64,000 bases of DNA from Marinifilum sp. D737 (GCF_026672275.1 NZ_JANQCD010000014.1:57435-121434), one strand, 5' to 3'. Positions 41,632 through 51,553 are shown, numbered from the stretch's first letter. Program-made: numbers and translations. The notes: a model not told the origin generated them from the letters alone.

Positions 41632-43995
41632 TTACTGTTTTCCGAATATTATCTTCCCCTGATTATCCAGAATCAATTTCCCATTCACCTTCTCTTGGGT
41701 TTGAGGATCGATAAATCCTTTGATTAATCCAGTTTTTTGCTGTTTTACCAAAGATTTGATTTGTGCTTCGCTCAGTGTCTTCTCCATAAATACAAATGGC
41801 ACGATAAACTTGCAACCATTCTTGTAGTTTGAACATCCAAATGCAGCATTCCCTTTTAGTAAAGTACCCGATTTACAAACAGGACAAGTCAGTACTTCTT
41901 TTTCCTCTTCAAGAATACTCAAGCTAAAATCGGGGTCCAGAACCAGGTTTCCCGTGATCTTACTACCATCAACAACAAATCCCTTAATTTTTGGGGTTTT
42001 GCCTTTTAATACCAATGCTTCCACTTGTTTATCGGTTAATTTCTTGCCGCAATATTCGAATGGTATTCTAATTTCACATCCATTCTTCCAGTTGGTACAC
42101 CCCCAAACCGATTTTCCTTTAACAATCTTACCTTCTTTACATTTAGGACAAGCTAATTCAGCAGGAGCAGCTTTTTTCTTTTTAGCCTCAGCTTTCTTTT
42201 TCTCTTTTTCTTTCTCCTCATCAATTACCTCAATGGCATTGATATTCTTTCTGGATTTTACATCCCAAACAATACCTACAACCATATTCTTTAGCTCTGC
42301 CATGAATTGATTTACCTCAAAATTTCCCAATTCAATCTCACGAAGCTTTTTCTCCCACTGTCCTGTAAGCTCTGCTGATTTTAGCAATTCATTCTGAATG
42401 GTATCAATCAGTTGTGTCCCTGTTACGGTAGCAACCAATCGCTTCTTTTCTTTCTTAATGTATCTGCGTTTAAAAAGGGTCTCGATAATATTTGCACGAG
42501 TTGAAGGTCGACCAATTCCATTCTCCTTCATCAATTCTCTCAACTCATCGTCATCCACCTGTTTTCCTGCCGTTTCCATGGCACGCAATAAGGTTGCCTC
42601 AGAATAATACTTGGGAGGCTGGGTTTGTTTCTCAGCCAAATCAGGCTGATGTTCTCCTGTTTCCCCTTTCACAAAAGCTGGCAGAATTACGCCCTCTCCC
42701 ACATTACTATCCTTGGCATATAAAACCCTCCATCCAGGCTCTACAATCTGCTTTCCTGTTGCCTTAAAATCAATATCGGTAACCTTACCCATTACTGTGG
42801 TATTACTTACCTTACAATCCGGATAAAATACAGAAATGAATCGTTTGGTAACCAAATCATACACTTGTTTTTCCTCGTAGCGCAAACCTGAAGGAATAAC
42901 CCCAGTTGGAATAATTGCATGGTGATCGGTTACTTTTTTATCATCGAATACCTTTTTCGATTTTCTGATTTTCTCCTTCAAAAGCGGATCAATAAATTCT
43001 TTATAAGGTGTTAACTTCTTTAAAATTCCAGGAATTTTTTTGTAGATATCATCCGAAAGGTAAGTAGTATCAACCCTTGGGTAGGTTGTCAACTTCTTCT
43101 CATATAGGGTTTGAATAATCCTTAATGTATCTTCTGCCGACAGGTTAAACTTTCGGTTACAGTCAACCTGCAAAGAGGTCAAATCGTACAATCGGGGAGG
43201 CTGTTCCTTACCACTCTTTTTTTCAACTGATACAATTTCGAAAGGCTCTGATTTAATTTTATCCAGAAATGCTACACCTTCCTCTTTTTTATCAAATCGG
43301 CCTCTGGTTGCTGCAAAACTAACATCGCGATAAACGGTTTTTAATTCCCAATATGTTTGCGGAACAAAATTCTCAATTTCCTTCTGACGATTTACAATCA
43401 ATGCCAAAGTTGGCGTTTGTACTCTCCCAATGGATAAGACAGACTTGCCTCCAGCATACTTCAAAGTATACAATCGTGTAGCATTTATACCAAGCAGCCA
43501 ATCTCCAATGGCTCTCGAAGATCCAGCAGCATACAAACGATCGAAATCACTTCCTTCTCTCAAATTCTCAAATCCCTCACGAATAGCTTCCTCTGTTAGC
43601 GACGAAATCCACAAACGTTTAACGGGAACATTGCATTTCGCTTTGTGCAAAACCCAACGCTGAATCACCTCTCCTTCCTGGCCGGCATCACCACAATTTA
43701 TCACCTCTTCGGCATTGGCAATTAATTTCTCCAGAATGTCGAACTGTTTTTGAACGCCAGTATCGGGAATTACCCTAATTCCAAAGCGCGGAGGAATTAA
43801 AGGCAAATCGTTCATGTGCCAGTATTTCCAATTCAAGTCGTATTCATGCGGTTCTTTCAATGTGCACAGATGTCCAAAAGTCCAGGATATTTGATATCCA
43901 TTCCCTTCGTAATAACCATCTCTTTTCGATTTTGCCCCTAAAATTAAGGCGATTTCGCGCGCTACACTTGGTTTCTCCGCAATACAAACTTTCAT
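41632..43995 (-). CDS. topB: DNA topoisomerase III (type IA)
   Basis: A 787-residue enzyme. The TOPRIM domain begins MKVCIAEKPSVAREIA and includes the acidic motif CGDAGQEGEVIQRW. The central domains include SIGRVQTPTLALIVNRQ and the active-site Tyr305 (LTTYPRVDTTYLSDD). The GRPSTRANIIETL and RRYIKKEKK parts follow. The C-terminus carries a Lys/Ala-rich linker and two copies of a C4-type zinc/repeat unit (CPKCKEGKIVKGKSVWGC and CPVCKSGTLLKGNAAFGC). It relaxes or decatenates DNA through a single-strand break. It is monocistronic. Confidence 0.95.
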   Translation of the reverse strand: MKVCIAEKPSVAREIALILGAKSKRDGYYEGNGYQISWTFGHLCTLKEPHEYDLNWKYWHMNDLPLIPPRFGIRVIPDTGVQKQFDILEKLIANAEEVINCGDAGQEGEVIQRWVLHKAKCNVPVKRLWISSLTEEAIREGFENLREGSDFDRLYAAGSSRAIGDWLLGINATRLYTLKYAGGKSVLSIGRVQTPTLALIVNRQKEIENFVPQTYWELKTVYRDVSFAATRGRFDKKEEGVAFLDKIKSEPFEIVSVEKKSGKEQPPRLYDLTSLQVDCNRKFNLSAEDTLRIIQTLYEKKLTTYPRVDTTYLSDDIYKKIPGILKKLTPYKEFIDPLLKEKIRKSKKVFDDKKVTDHHAIIPTGVIPSGLRYEEKQVYDLVTKRFISVFYPDCKVSNTTVMGKVTDIDFKATGKQIVEPGWRVLYAKDSNVGEGVILPAFVKGETGEHQPDLAEKQTQPPKYYSEATLLRAMETAGKQVDDDELRELMKENGIGRPSTRANIIETLFKRRYIKKEKKRLVATVTGTQLIDTIQNELLKSAELTGQWEKKLREIELGNFEVNQFMAELKNMVVGIVWDVKSRKNINAIEVIDEEKEKEKKKAEAKKKKAAPAELACPKCKEGKIVKGKSVWGCTNWKNGCEIRIPFEYCGKKLTDKQVEALVLKGKTPKIKGFVVDGSKITGNLVLDPDFSLSILEEEKEVLTCPVCKSGTLLKGNAAFGCSNYKNGCKFIVPFVFMEKTLSEAQIKSLVKQQKTGLIKGFIDPQTQEKVNGKLILDNQGKIIFGKQ

Positions 43996-44019
43996 ATTCT
44001 TATTAAGTAGTTAATGATT

Positions 44020-44186
44020 AAATTTTAAGTTAAAAGTACTAAAAGTTACAAGAGCCTAAAGTTGAATAAAATCAACAGCCACCATAGTTTTACTCAAAAT
44101 GTACTTCAAACTTCTTTAAAATTAAGAGTTTCAAATGACAAACTTACAAGTACTTTAGGCACTTTAAGTACTCCAAGTACTTTCTA
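44020..44186. repeat. Intergenic inverted AGTACT-rich repeats
   Basis: The gap between topB and the phosphoesterase gene contains AAAAGTACTAAAAGTTACAA (from ~44032) facing the diverged inverted copies TTACAAGTACTTTAGGCACT and TTTAAGTACTCCAAGTACTT (~44145-44181). No gene is seen. They may form a stem or represent a dispersed repeat. Confidence 0.45.
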
Positions 44187-44189
44187 TTT

Positions 44190-47100
44190 CTAAAACATAT
44201 ATTTAAACTCAAGAGAGAAAATATTTTCTTCTTCCGACATGCCAAAATTAGCAGTTAATACCATTAATTTATAAGGCGAAACCCAAAAACCTCCACCATA
44301 TCCATGATGCCATTTGCTAGAGCTTTCACCATCAAGCCATACACGACCAAAATCGTTAAAAGCTAACACCCCAATTTCTCCACCAAGGAAATAAGATGTA
44401 AACCTTGCCAGGCGAAATCTAAAATCGGTATTCTGATATACCATGTCATCACCTGCAAATCGATCCTGTCGATATCCTCTTAAGTTTGATTTCATTCCCA
44501 GCTTATTGGCCTGATAAAATGAATAGCCACTTGTATTGTGAGCTGCTCCTACTCGTAGTGCAAAAATACTACGTTGTGGTCTTCCTAAGCTTGTATAGAA
44601 ACGCATATCGGTTTCCATTTTCTGGAAATTATGGTCGTTTTTCTCTAAACCACGATAAAAACTCCATGAATTGGTCCAATACATTCCTCGAGAAGGTATC
44701 ACCTTACTGTCTCGTGTATCCCACTCATGTTTGATATTTATTCCCAAATATTTTCTGGTATCAAAATCGCTTAGCAGATCCAAATCATTATCCGAATTGC
44801 TAAAATCGGTTACAAATCTATCAGGAGTTGCCTTTAATTCCAACTGTTCGAAGAATGGGCCAAAAGAAACACTCTGATTTGCACCTAGATTTTTTCGCAG
44901 TTGCAAGTCCAATTGCGTTCTCCCCATTCGAATGCGGTGATAATCTTTATCCCCTGTTTTAGCGGCTTCTGTTTCATTTCCAAGCCCAAAGTAATATCCT
45001 TGAAAATTTGGAGTATTGTAATCTATTTTGGCCAATAAGTCCAATGATTTAAATACACCAATCATTTCGCCCGAATACTTAATTTGGGCCGATGGGTACA
45101 TGAATGCATAATTCACCAAAATTTTATGCAATGAACCATAAGGCTCTTTTCTAAATCCTTGCTTTTTAATATTAAATCCGGCACCAAGTATAAGCCCATC
45201 ATCACTTACGAAGTTTAAATTAGCTGCAGGACTAACAATATCATATTTAAAAGATTTACGATCATAAACATTCACACTCTTATTTTTCGACAGACGATTT
45301 TTAAAAGCACCATTCCCTTTTACTTTGGTTTTGGATTTATCGTAAACTGCCACGTTAGATTTTCGTGTGCTGTCAATCTTGAATTTATCCTTTCCGGTTC
45401 CTCCAACAATTCTTAGCTTAACACCTTTCGAATATTTTCCATCGATATCAAATTCGTCTTTACCACCTAAACCATAAATGCGCACCTCTTTGGTTTCGTC
45501 CTTCATGAATTTACGGTCATAAAGTTTTTCTTTCTTATTTCCTTTTTTACTCAAACGACGAACTTTAACATGTAGGTTTCCATCCTCATCCCACTCTGCA
45601 TCAAAATCCTCTGTCCCGTTTGTACCGACTATATCAACCTCCTGTGCCAAATAATTGTAAAACTCAACAGCCAATTCTGGCAAAAGGTCTCTCCTCGATT
45701 TCAATTTTGCCACAATATCACCGGCAGAAATAGCATAAACCTCTTTGGGCAGATCTTTTATTGCACTTTCTATAATTTCATTGGTCAATTTCAGCTTTAG
45801 TTCATTGGCCATATCCACCCAATCCTGTTTGCTTTTCGACTGAAGGAAATTGCGATCGAAATAACGAGCATTAAACCCAAGACCAACCACATTTTCAGGA
45901 ATCGAATCGAAAACCTGAAATTTTGGCATTGCCCATTTTCTTCGAATCAACCATGGAATTTTACCATCGCTGTAAAAGAAAACCTGATCTCGATCACGAG
46001 GAATGGGTCTTGCAATGGTTTTACCATCCTTCTCGAAAGTAGCCCAACGCCACTGATCGTCATGCCTGTCCCAGTCATTTAGGAAAATATCAAACAATCT
46101 TGCTCGTAAAACAGCGGTTTCATCAATTACCAAGTCTGCATTCTTGAATCTTTTTCCGATTAACTTATCTGTTCCTAATACATCCTTGGTATTGCCAAAG
46201 CTATCAGCATCCGACATGTCATCATTCGGACGTTCTTCGAAAAGATACAATTCATTCTTAAAATCTTCCTTGTAGATCCCAAATCTTGGATCATCTGGCA
46301 CATAAACAATTGTTGGGTTGGTATGGTAAACACCTGCTGCATCTGCCAGTTTAGGTACTGCAATGGCTGCATAAGGATAGGATTCTGAAATACCATCCTG
46401 AACAATTTTAGCAGCAAACGTTCCTTTTAAAGCTGCCGGTATTGCTTTTTCTGTATACTTCTCAACCGATCTCAACACATATTGCTTACCATCTTTTGCT
46501 TCCAATCTCAAGGAGCGAGTTTGCTGACCGCCTCCTCGTTTCAGAATTTTTAATCCTCCTTTTTCAGTTCCAATATCAAAAACAGGAACCTCAATTGGCG
46601 TTTCCCATTCCTTACGATAGTTGTTTCCCAACAAACTCCTTTTCGACTTGCTATCAGTAGAATACAAATCACTCGCTGCAACCGTAATTGTACTATCTGC
46701 AAAATTTAAATCCTTATATTTTATTACCAAGTCTTCCCTGGTAGGCATAGTTTTCGTAAACAATTTGCGCTGGAAGGCAAGACGAGCATCTTCAGTACCA
46801 TCCTTTCCTACTGACCAAATTTCAAACCAAACTTCACCATTAGAATAAAAGTTAAGTCGAGTAAAACCTATTTCCCTTAAAGCAACATCCATCTTTTTAT
46901 CAGATACATATGCCGCCTTACTCCCCGATCCTGAAACTACAAAAAATGAGTTGTCCTTCTCGGTAAACTGCAAACTATTATCATGCGCCGACACCGTAAT
47001 AAGATTCTCATATACCCTGGAAAACTTTCTCCCCATATATCTCATCTTTTTATAAAATGGGTATGCAAAATCTTGAGGAGTTCCAAATATTTTACGATAC

Positions 47101-47795
47101 AACTCCACTGGTCCTACAAATGGAAAATTACCGGCATGTTTTCCTCCACTATAGATTGGATGATGCGCTGCCAATACAATTTTCTTGTCTTTATTTCTTT
47201 TTAGTGCATCACTTAATTGAATTAAAAAATCTGATGAACTTTCAAATCCACATTCAGCCTCTGGCTTATCTGCCACATGCAACCACCACTGAGAATCAAT
47301 TACAAGTAAAACAACATCATTACCTATCTCAATTTCCACCGGACCAGGACATCCTCCTGTTGGTAAAAACACATCTCCCTTGCCAATATAATCTTCAATA
47401 TAGGTTTCCAAATTCATAATGGCTTCCCAACCTCCTTTGTGACCCAGGTTCCACTCTTTCTCACCAGGAATAAATATGCTTTCTCCTTTAAAAGTTTTGG
47501 CCAAATCCAAAAGCTTAATTAAGTTTTGATCTCCAATACTGATATCTTCAACTTCCTGCTTGGCATATTCTTTTGATATGCTATTCCCTAGAAAAACAAG
47601 AGTAGCCTTATCATTTGCCTGATTCAGTTGCTCCTTCAGCATATTTAGATTGGCATCTACAATATTTGCCTCACCAAGGTCTCCAATAAAAAATATAGAG
47701 TGCTTTAGTAAATTTGCATTTGGAGTTTCATTGTTTTGCCCGTAAACCGCAAAAGCAAAAACCAACAGACTTAAAAGTGAATATATCTTTCTCAT
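44190..47795 (-). CDS. Metallophosphoesterase - kinase-like middle domain - BamA/TamA-type barrel fusion
   Basis: A 1,201-residue exported protein (signal MRKIYSLLSLLVFAFAVYG). Residues ~30-330 resemble a calcineurin-type phosphoesterase: FFIGDLGEAN, LVFLGNSISKEY, LAAHHPIYSGGKHAG, TVSAHDNSLQ. Metal ligands look partly altered (GNS for GNH, SAHDN for GHxH). Residues ~420-640 include RARLFDIFLNDWDRHDDQWRW (Asp576) and RPIPRDRDQVFFYSDG (Asp601, Asp603). These recall the catalytic and metal-binding loops of FAM20/CotH/HipA-type kinase folds. Residues ~840-1201 form an outer-membrane barrel of the surface-antigen type. The middle-domain assignment is an inference. Confidence 0.82.
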   Translation of the reverse strand: MRKIYSLLSLLVFAFAVYGQNNETPNANLLKHSIFFIGDLGEANIVDANLNMLKEQLNQANDKATLVFLGNSISKEYAKQEVEDISIGDQNLIKLLDLAKTFKGESIFIPGEKEWNLGHKGGWEAIMNLETYIEDYIGKGDVFLPTGGCPGPVEIEIGNDVVLLVIDSQWWLHVADKPEAECGFESSSDFLIQLSDALKRNKDKKIVLAAHHPIYSGGKHAGNFPFVGPVELYRKIFGTPQDFAYPFYKKMRYMGRKFSRVYENLITVSAHDNSLQFTEKDNSFFVVSGSGSKAAYVSDKKMDVALREIGFTRLNFYSNGEVWFEIWSVGKDGTEDARLAFQRKLFTKTMPTREDLVIKYKDLNFADSTITVAASDLYSTDSKSKRSLLGNNYRKEWETPIEVPVFDIGTEKGGLKILKRGGGQQTRSLRLEAKDGKQYVLRSVEKYTEKAIPAALKGTFAAKIVQDGISESYPYAAIAVPKLADAAGVYHTNPTIVYVPDDPRFGIYKEDFKNELYLFEERPNDDMSDADSFGNTKDVLGTDKLIGKRFKNADLVIDETAVLRARLFDIFLNDWDRHDDQWRWATFEKDGKTIARPIPRDRDQVFFYSDGKIPWLIRRKWAMPKFQVFDSIPENVVGLGFNARYFDRNFLQSKSKQDWVDMANELKLKLTNEIIESAIKDLPKEVYAISAGDIVAKLKSRRDLLPELAVEFYNYLAQEVDIVGTNGTEDFDAEWDEDGNLHVKVRRLSKKGNKKEKLYDRKFMKDETKEVRIYGLGGKDEFDIDGKYSKGVKLRIVGGTGKDKFKIDSTRKSNVAVYDKSKTKVKGNGAFKNRLSKNKSVNVYDRKSFKYDIVSPAANLNFVSDDGLILGAGFNIKKQGFRKEPYGSLHKILVNYAFMYPSAQIKYSGEMIGVFKSLDLLAKIDYNTPNFQGYYFGLGNETEAAKTGDKDYHRIRMGRTQLDLQLRKNLGANQSVSFGPFFEQLELKATPDRFVTDFSNSDNDLDLLSDFDTRKYLGINIKHEWDTRDSKVIPSRGMYWTNSWSFYRGLEKNDHNFQKMETDMRFYTSLGRPQRSIFALRVGAAHNTSGYSFYQANKLGMKSNLRGYRQDRFAGDDMVYQNTDFRFRLARFTSYFLGGEIGVLAFNDFGRVWLDGESSSKWHHGYGGGFWVSPYKLMVLTANFGMSEEENIFSLEFKYMF

Positions 47796-47839
47796 AAATT
47801 TTTGATTTTATAAAATCAATTACGAAAAGTGGATTTCAA

Positions 47840-48769
47840 TTATTGTTTGAAACGATATTTTAAAATATTTGCTTTGCTTCCCTTCCCTTCGTTTGAAATA
47901 AACATGGTTCCATCGGGTGCAAAGCAAATCCCCTCAGGCTGTCGGAATATTTTACGCTTTAACTTCACGATTGCTTGAATATTTCCCTTAGGATTAAGCA
48001 CCACCAAAAGCTTACCCACAGAACCTACAACATACAAATTCTTTGTAATAGGATGAACTGCTACAGCTGATGGCTGAAAAGTAATATCTCCCTGCGAAGG
48101 GTTAATGTTTTCCATTAATCTTACCGAAAATCTCGAATAAGCATCAAATTCCAGTATTTTTCGAATTTGATCTTGGTCAATCAGATACTTTGGTTCTTTC
48201 GACAATTCATTTTTATCTATCGAGAATTCATAGATCGCTCTCTTTCCTCTGTATTTATTGGAATGTGCAGGATTTCCTTTACAGGCTACCAACAATGAAT
48301 TTGTTGAAGGATCATAACCCAAACCTTCGGCATCATTACCAGCATTCAAATGAGTAGTTCGCTTTACCGAATGAATGTTTTTATCCTTTAAGTGATCAAC
48401 CTTAAAAATTCTCCCATCCGATCTTAAGACGTATACCAATGAATCTACCATTTCAAGCCCTTCGTAATCCCCGGGTTTATCGAATTCATATTTTTTGGTG
48501 ACCTCTTTCTTCTTGTGATTGAATTTATAGATAATTCCTTTTTCATCGTTCACACACAAAAGAGAATGTTCCGTAAAATAACTTAAGGCTGATATTTCCC
48601 TCAAATGATCTTTTAGTTCATATTTCTTATCTGGTTCATAAATGTCATAAGGAAACTTTTCATAACTTTCCGATAAATAAATCATTTTCTGATCTTTCTT
48701 TTGGGCGCATGCCTCAAGAAAAAACACAAGGGCAAACAAGCAAATTATTGTGTGAAATATTTTTGTCAT
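47840..48769 (-). CDS. SdiA-regulated-type beta-propeller lipoprotein
   Basis: A 309-residue protein with a lipoprotein signal (MTKIFHTIICLFALVFFLEAC, Cys21). The propeller sequence matches the SdiA-regulated/YjiK family: LREISALSYFTEHSLLCVNDEKG, GDYEGLEMVDSLVYVLRSDG, NDAEGLGYDPSTNSLLVACKG, QPSAVAVHPITKNLYVVGS, QPEGICFAPDGTMFISNEG. The function of the family is unknown; surface or periplasmic ligand binding is likely. It lies 44 bases from the phosphoesterase/barrel gene in the same orientation, possibly in one operon. Confidence 0.85.
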   Translation of the reverse strand: MTKIFHTIICLFALVFFLEACAQKKDQKMIYLSESYEKFPYDIYEPDKKYELKDHLREISALSYFTEHSLLCVNDEKGIIYKFNHKKKEVTKKYEFDKPGDYEGLEMVDSLVYVLRSDGRIFKVDHLKDKNIHSVKRTTHLNAGNDAEGLGYDPSTNSLLVACKGNPAHSNKYRGKRAIYEFSIDKNELSKEPKYLIDQDQIRKILEFDAYSRFSVRLMENINPSQGDITFQPSAVAVHPITKNLYVVGSVGKLLVVLNPKGNIQAIVKLKRKIFRQPEGICFAPDGTMFISNEGKGSKANILKYRFKQ

Positions 48770-48942
48770 ACGAAAGATCTAACTTTTAATAATTGGAATC
48801 ATAAAATTAACAAATAAGCCTCAAATACCAATAAAAAAAGGGCAATTGAAGCATTTATATTCATCTAACAAAAAGATTTCATGTTTAATGATTATATTTA
48901 TTCAGTCAAAAAACATATCTCAAGAACTGAAAAATTCAAATT

Positions 48943-50136
48943 ATGAATATGATCCAGGAGGCTGAAAAATACATCACTAAGCTAATTGAAGATGCAATTA
49001 AACCCATATACACTTATCACAATTTGGAGCATACCCAGAATGTAGTTAAGCATTCTATTAAAATTAGTGAAGGATTAGAATTTAGCGAGGAGCAAAAAGA
49101 AATTCTCATTTTAGCAGCATGGTTTCATGATTCGGGATATTATGAAGATCATTCAAATCATGAGGAACTAAGTGCGCGTAATGCGAGAGTTTTTTTAGAA
49201 GCTCGTAATTACCCTGAAGAAAAAATTGATCAGGTCACTCAAGCCATTCTTCACACAAAAATACCTCATCCTCCGTGCGACAACCCGGTTTGCAATGCAC
49301 TATGTGATGCTGATTTGTATCATTTGGCTTCGAAGAGTTACATGAAAAGCTCTGAGCAATTGCGTGAAGAGAAACAAGCCTTATACAAACGTGAAATTCC
49401 TCCAAAAGAGTATTGGGAAGGTACTTTGGTATTCTTGCAAAACCACAAATACAAAACCAAGTATGGTAAAAAGCTTTTTGCCAAAAAGAAGGAACTGAAC
49501 TACCAAAAAGTAGTTGCTAAAATCAAGGGATATCACGAGAAAGAACTGAGAAAACTAAATGAGAAAGTTGAGAAATTAGAAAGTCAGAACATAAAACTGA
49601 AAATGCCTCAAAGAGGTATTGAAACTATGTTTAAGGTGACTGCCAGAAACCAAATTAACCTTAGTTCGATTGCCGACAGCAAGGCCAACTTAATGATCTC
49701 CGTTAACTCCATCATCATATCGGCAATCTTCTTTATTTTTAAGAATATAATGGATGTTCCTCATTTCATTATTCCTTGTATTATTTTGCTGATTGTTTGT
49801 TTGGTTACCATCACCTATTCGGTTATGGCAACACGTCCTATTGTTACCGATGGTAAATTCTCGGAGGAAGATGTAAAAAAGAAAAGAGTAAACCTTCTTT
49901 TCTTCGGAAATTTCCACGACATGGATTTGGGAATTTATTCAAAAGCCTTAAAAGGAATGATGACTGATTACGATGAATTGTATGACAGTTTGATTAAAGA
50001 TCAGTACTACTTGGGGAAAGTGTTGGGTAAAAAGTATCGCTTTTTAAGAATTTCCTATACCATTTTCATGTACGGGTTAATATTATCTGTGGCTGCCTTT
50101 ATTTTGGCTGCAATATATCAGCCATTAATGTGGTAA
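48943..50136 (+). CDS. HD-domain phosphohydrolase fused to a Pycsar-effector-type membrane domain (PycTM)
   Basis: A 397-residue protein. Residues ~1-180 are an HD phosphohydrolase with TYHNLEHTQNVVKHS, AAWFHDSGYYEDH (His62-Asp63) and LCDADLYHLA, all metal ligands visible. A coiled coil (HEKELRKLNEKVEKLESQ) follows. Residues ~225-397 match the Pycsar effector TM domain: ARNQINLSSIADSKANLMIS then two membrane helices (to ~292), a cytosolic loop and a final helix near the C-terminus. In Pycsar defence the PycTM domain is opened by cCMP or cUMP and disrupts the membrane. No cyclase gene is adjacent: the neighbours are a lipoprotein gene and rsmE. A nucleotide-linked membrane role is an inference. 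Confidence 0.88.
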   Translation: MNMIQEAEKYITKLIEDAIKPIYTYHNLEHTQNVVKHSIKISEGLEFSEEQKEILILAAWFHDSGYYEDHSNHEELSARNARVFLEARNYPEEKIDQVTQAILHTKIPHPPCDNPVCNALCDADLYHLASKSYMKSSEQLREEKQALYKREIPPKEYWEGTLVFLQNHKYKTKYGKKLFAKKKELNYQKVVAKIKGYHEKELRKLNEKVEKLESQNIKLKMPQRGIETMFKVTARNQINLSSIADSKANLMISVNSIIISAIFFIFKNIMDVPHFIIPCIILLIVCLVTITYSVMATRPIVTDGKFSEEDVKKKRVNLLFFGNFHDMDLGIYSKALKGMMTDYDELYDSLIKDQYYLGKVLGKKYRFLRISYTIFMYGLILSVAAFILAAIYQPLMW

Positions 50137-50187
50137 ATAACTGAACAAAGCCTAAATTTGCAGCCCAATTAACAAGCGCAGTTTAAT

Positions 50188-50889
50188 ATGAATTTATTTT
50201 ACACTCCAGATATAAAAGATCAGTATTATCAACTTGATGAAGTTGAGTCGAAGCATTGTGTTCGTGTTTTAAGGTTGAAAGAAGAAGATGAAATTCATTT
50301 GATTGATGGAAAAGGAACACTATTCACGGCTAAAATAATCGACGCACATCCCAAACGATGTACTGTTGAATGTATTGAAAAGAAAGAAGAGTTTGGCAAG
50401 TTGGATTATGAGCTACACTTGGCTTTGGCTCCAACCAAAAATATCGACAGAACCGAATGGTTTCTTGAAAAATGTACAGAAATTGGTACAAGTGAGTTTA
50501 CGCCACTTTTGAGCTCTCACTCGGAACGTAAGGTGGTAAAACACGATAGGCTTTTTAAAGTAATTACCTCTGCTGTGAAACAATCTTTAAAAGCATATCA
50601 TCCAAAACTAAACAACTTGACCAAATTTGCTGATTTGGTAACTTCTGATTTCGAGGGTGATAAATTCATAGCTCATTGTAATCCTGGAGAAAAAACTCAC
50701 CTTAAACAATTATGCAAGCCCAAAGCAAAATGTTTGGTATTAATTGGTCCTGAAGGCGATTTTAGTCCCGAAGAAGTTGAATTGGCCAAGGCAAATGGAT
50801 TTCAGGAAATATCCCTTGGCGAAAGTCGCTTGAGAACCGAAACAGCAGGAGTTGTTGCTTGCAATATCGTAAGTCTTGCAAACTATTAA
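50188..50889 (+). CDS. rsmE: 16S rRNA m3U1498 methyltransferase
   Basis: A 233-residue SPOUT methyltransferase. The N-terminal PUA-like part has ESKHCVRVLRLKEEDEIHLIDGKG. The SPOUT part has the family segments LAPTKNIDRTEWFLEKCTEIG, LLSSHSERKVVK, SAVKQSLKAYHPK, LIGPEGDFSPEEVELAKANG and the knot end SLGESRLRTETAGVVA. It methylates U1498 of 16S rRNA in the assembled 30S subunit. The DUF4159 gene begins one base after its stop, so they are cotranscribed. Confidence 0.96.
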   Translation: MNLFYTPDIKDQYYQLDEVESKHCVRVLRLKEEDEIHLIDGKGTLFTAKIIDAHPKRCTVECIEKKEEFGKLDYELHLALAPTKNIDRTEWFLEKCTEIGTSEFTPLLSSHSERKVVKHDRLFKVITSAVKQSLKAYHPKLNNLTKFADLVTSDFEGDKFIAHCNPGEKTHLKQLCKPKAKCLVLIGPEGDFSPEEVELAKANGFQEISLGESRLRTETAGVVACNIVSLANY

Positions 50890-50890
50890 A

Positions 50891-51553
50891 ATGAGAATTC
50901 AACACTACATACTCCTTACATTCCTCATACTTTTGAGCTTTAGCGGTCGATCGCAAAATACAACGGTACGTATTGGTTTGCTAAAGTATAATGGAGGTGG
51001 TGATTGGTATGCAAACCCGGGCTCATTGCCAAACCTTATTCAGTTTTGCAACAAAAATCAAATTGCAAACATTCAGGCAGAACCTATAACTGTTGAAGTG
51101 GGTAGCCCGGAAATATTTTCTTTGCCTTTTATCCATTTAACGGGACATGGTAACATTGTACTAAGCAATCAGGAAGTTATTAATCTTAGAAAATATTTAA
51201 TGGCCGGTGGATTCTTACATGTTGATGACAATTACGGATTGAATGCTTATTTCAGAAGAGAAATAAAAAAAGTGTTCCCAAACGAAGATCTGGTTGAACT
51301 GCCATTTTCTCATCCTATATATCATCAGGTCTATAAATTCCCAACCGGACTTCCTAAGATCCACGAACATGATGGAAAATCACCACAGGGTTTTGGACTT
51401 TTTTACAAAGGAAGATTGGTTTGCTTCTATACCTACGAAACGGATTTAGGAGATGGATGGGAAGATACTTCAGTTCATAATGATACCAAAGAAAAACATT
51501 TACAAGCCTTAAAAATGGGTGCTAACATCATCTCTTTTGCTTTCAGTAATTAG
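50891..51553 (+). CDS. DUF4159 domain exported protein
   Basis: 220 residues from the ATG at 50891 (MRIQHYILLTFLILLSFSGRSQ, signal peptide), which directly follows the rsmE stop. The DUF4159 pattern is visible: RIGLLKYNGGGDWYANPGSLPNLIQF, FIHLTGHGNIVLS, LRKYLMAGGFLHVDDNYGLN, FPNEDLVELPFSHPIYH and YTYETDLGDGWED. The fold resembles class I glutamine amidotransferase-like domains but no catalytic triad is evident. It is probably periplasmic; the function is unknown. Confidence 0.88.
   Translation: MRIQHYILLTFLILLSFSGRSQNTTVRIGLLKYNGGGDWYANPGSLPNLIQFCNKNQIANIQAEPITVEVGSPEIFSLPFIHLTGHGNIVLSNQEVINLRKYLMAGGFLHVDDNYGLNAYFRREIKKVFPNEDLVELPFSHPIYHQVYKFPTGLPKIHEHDGKSPQGFGLFYKGRLVCFYTYETDLGDGWEDTSVHNDTKEKHLQALKMGANIISFAFSN

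Noticed and set aside
48943..50136. A complete Pycsar defence system
   Set aside because: No nucleotide cyclase gene is adjacent; only the effector-type domain is present.
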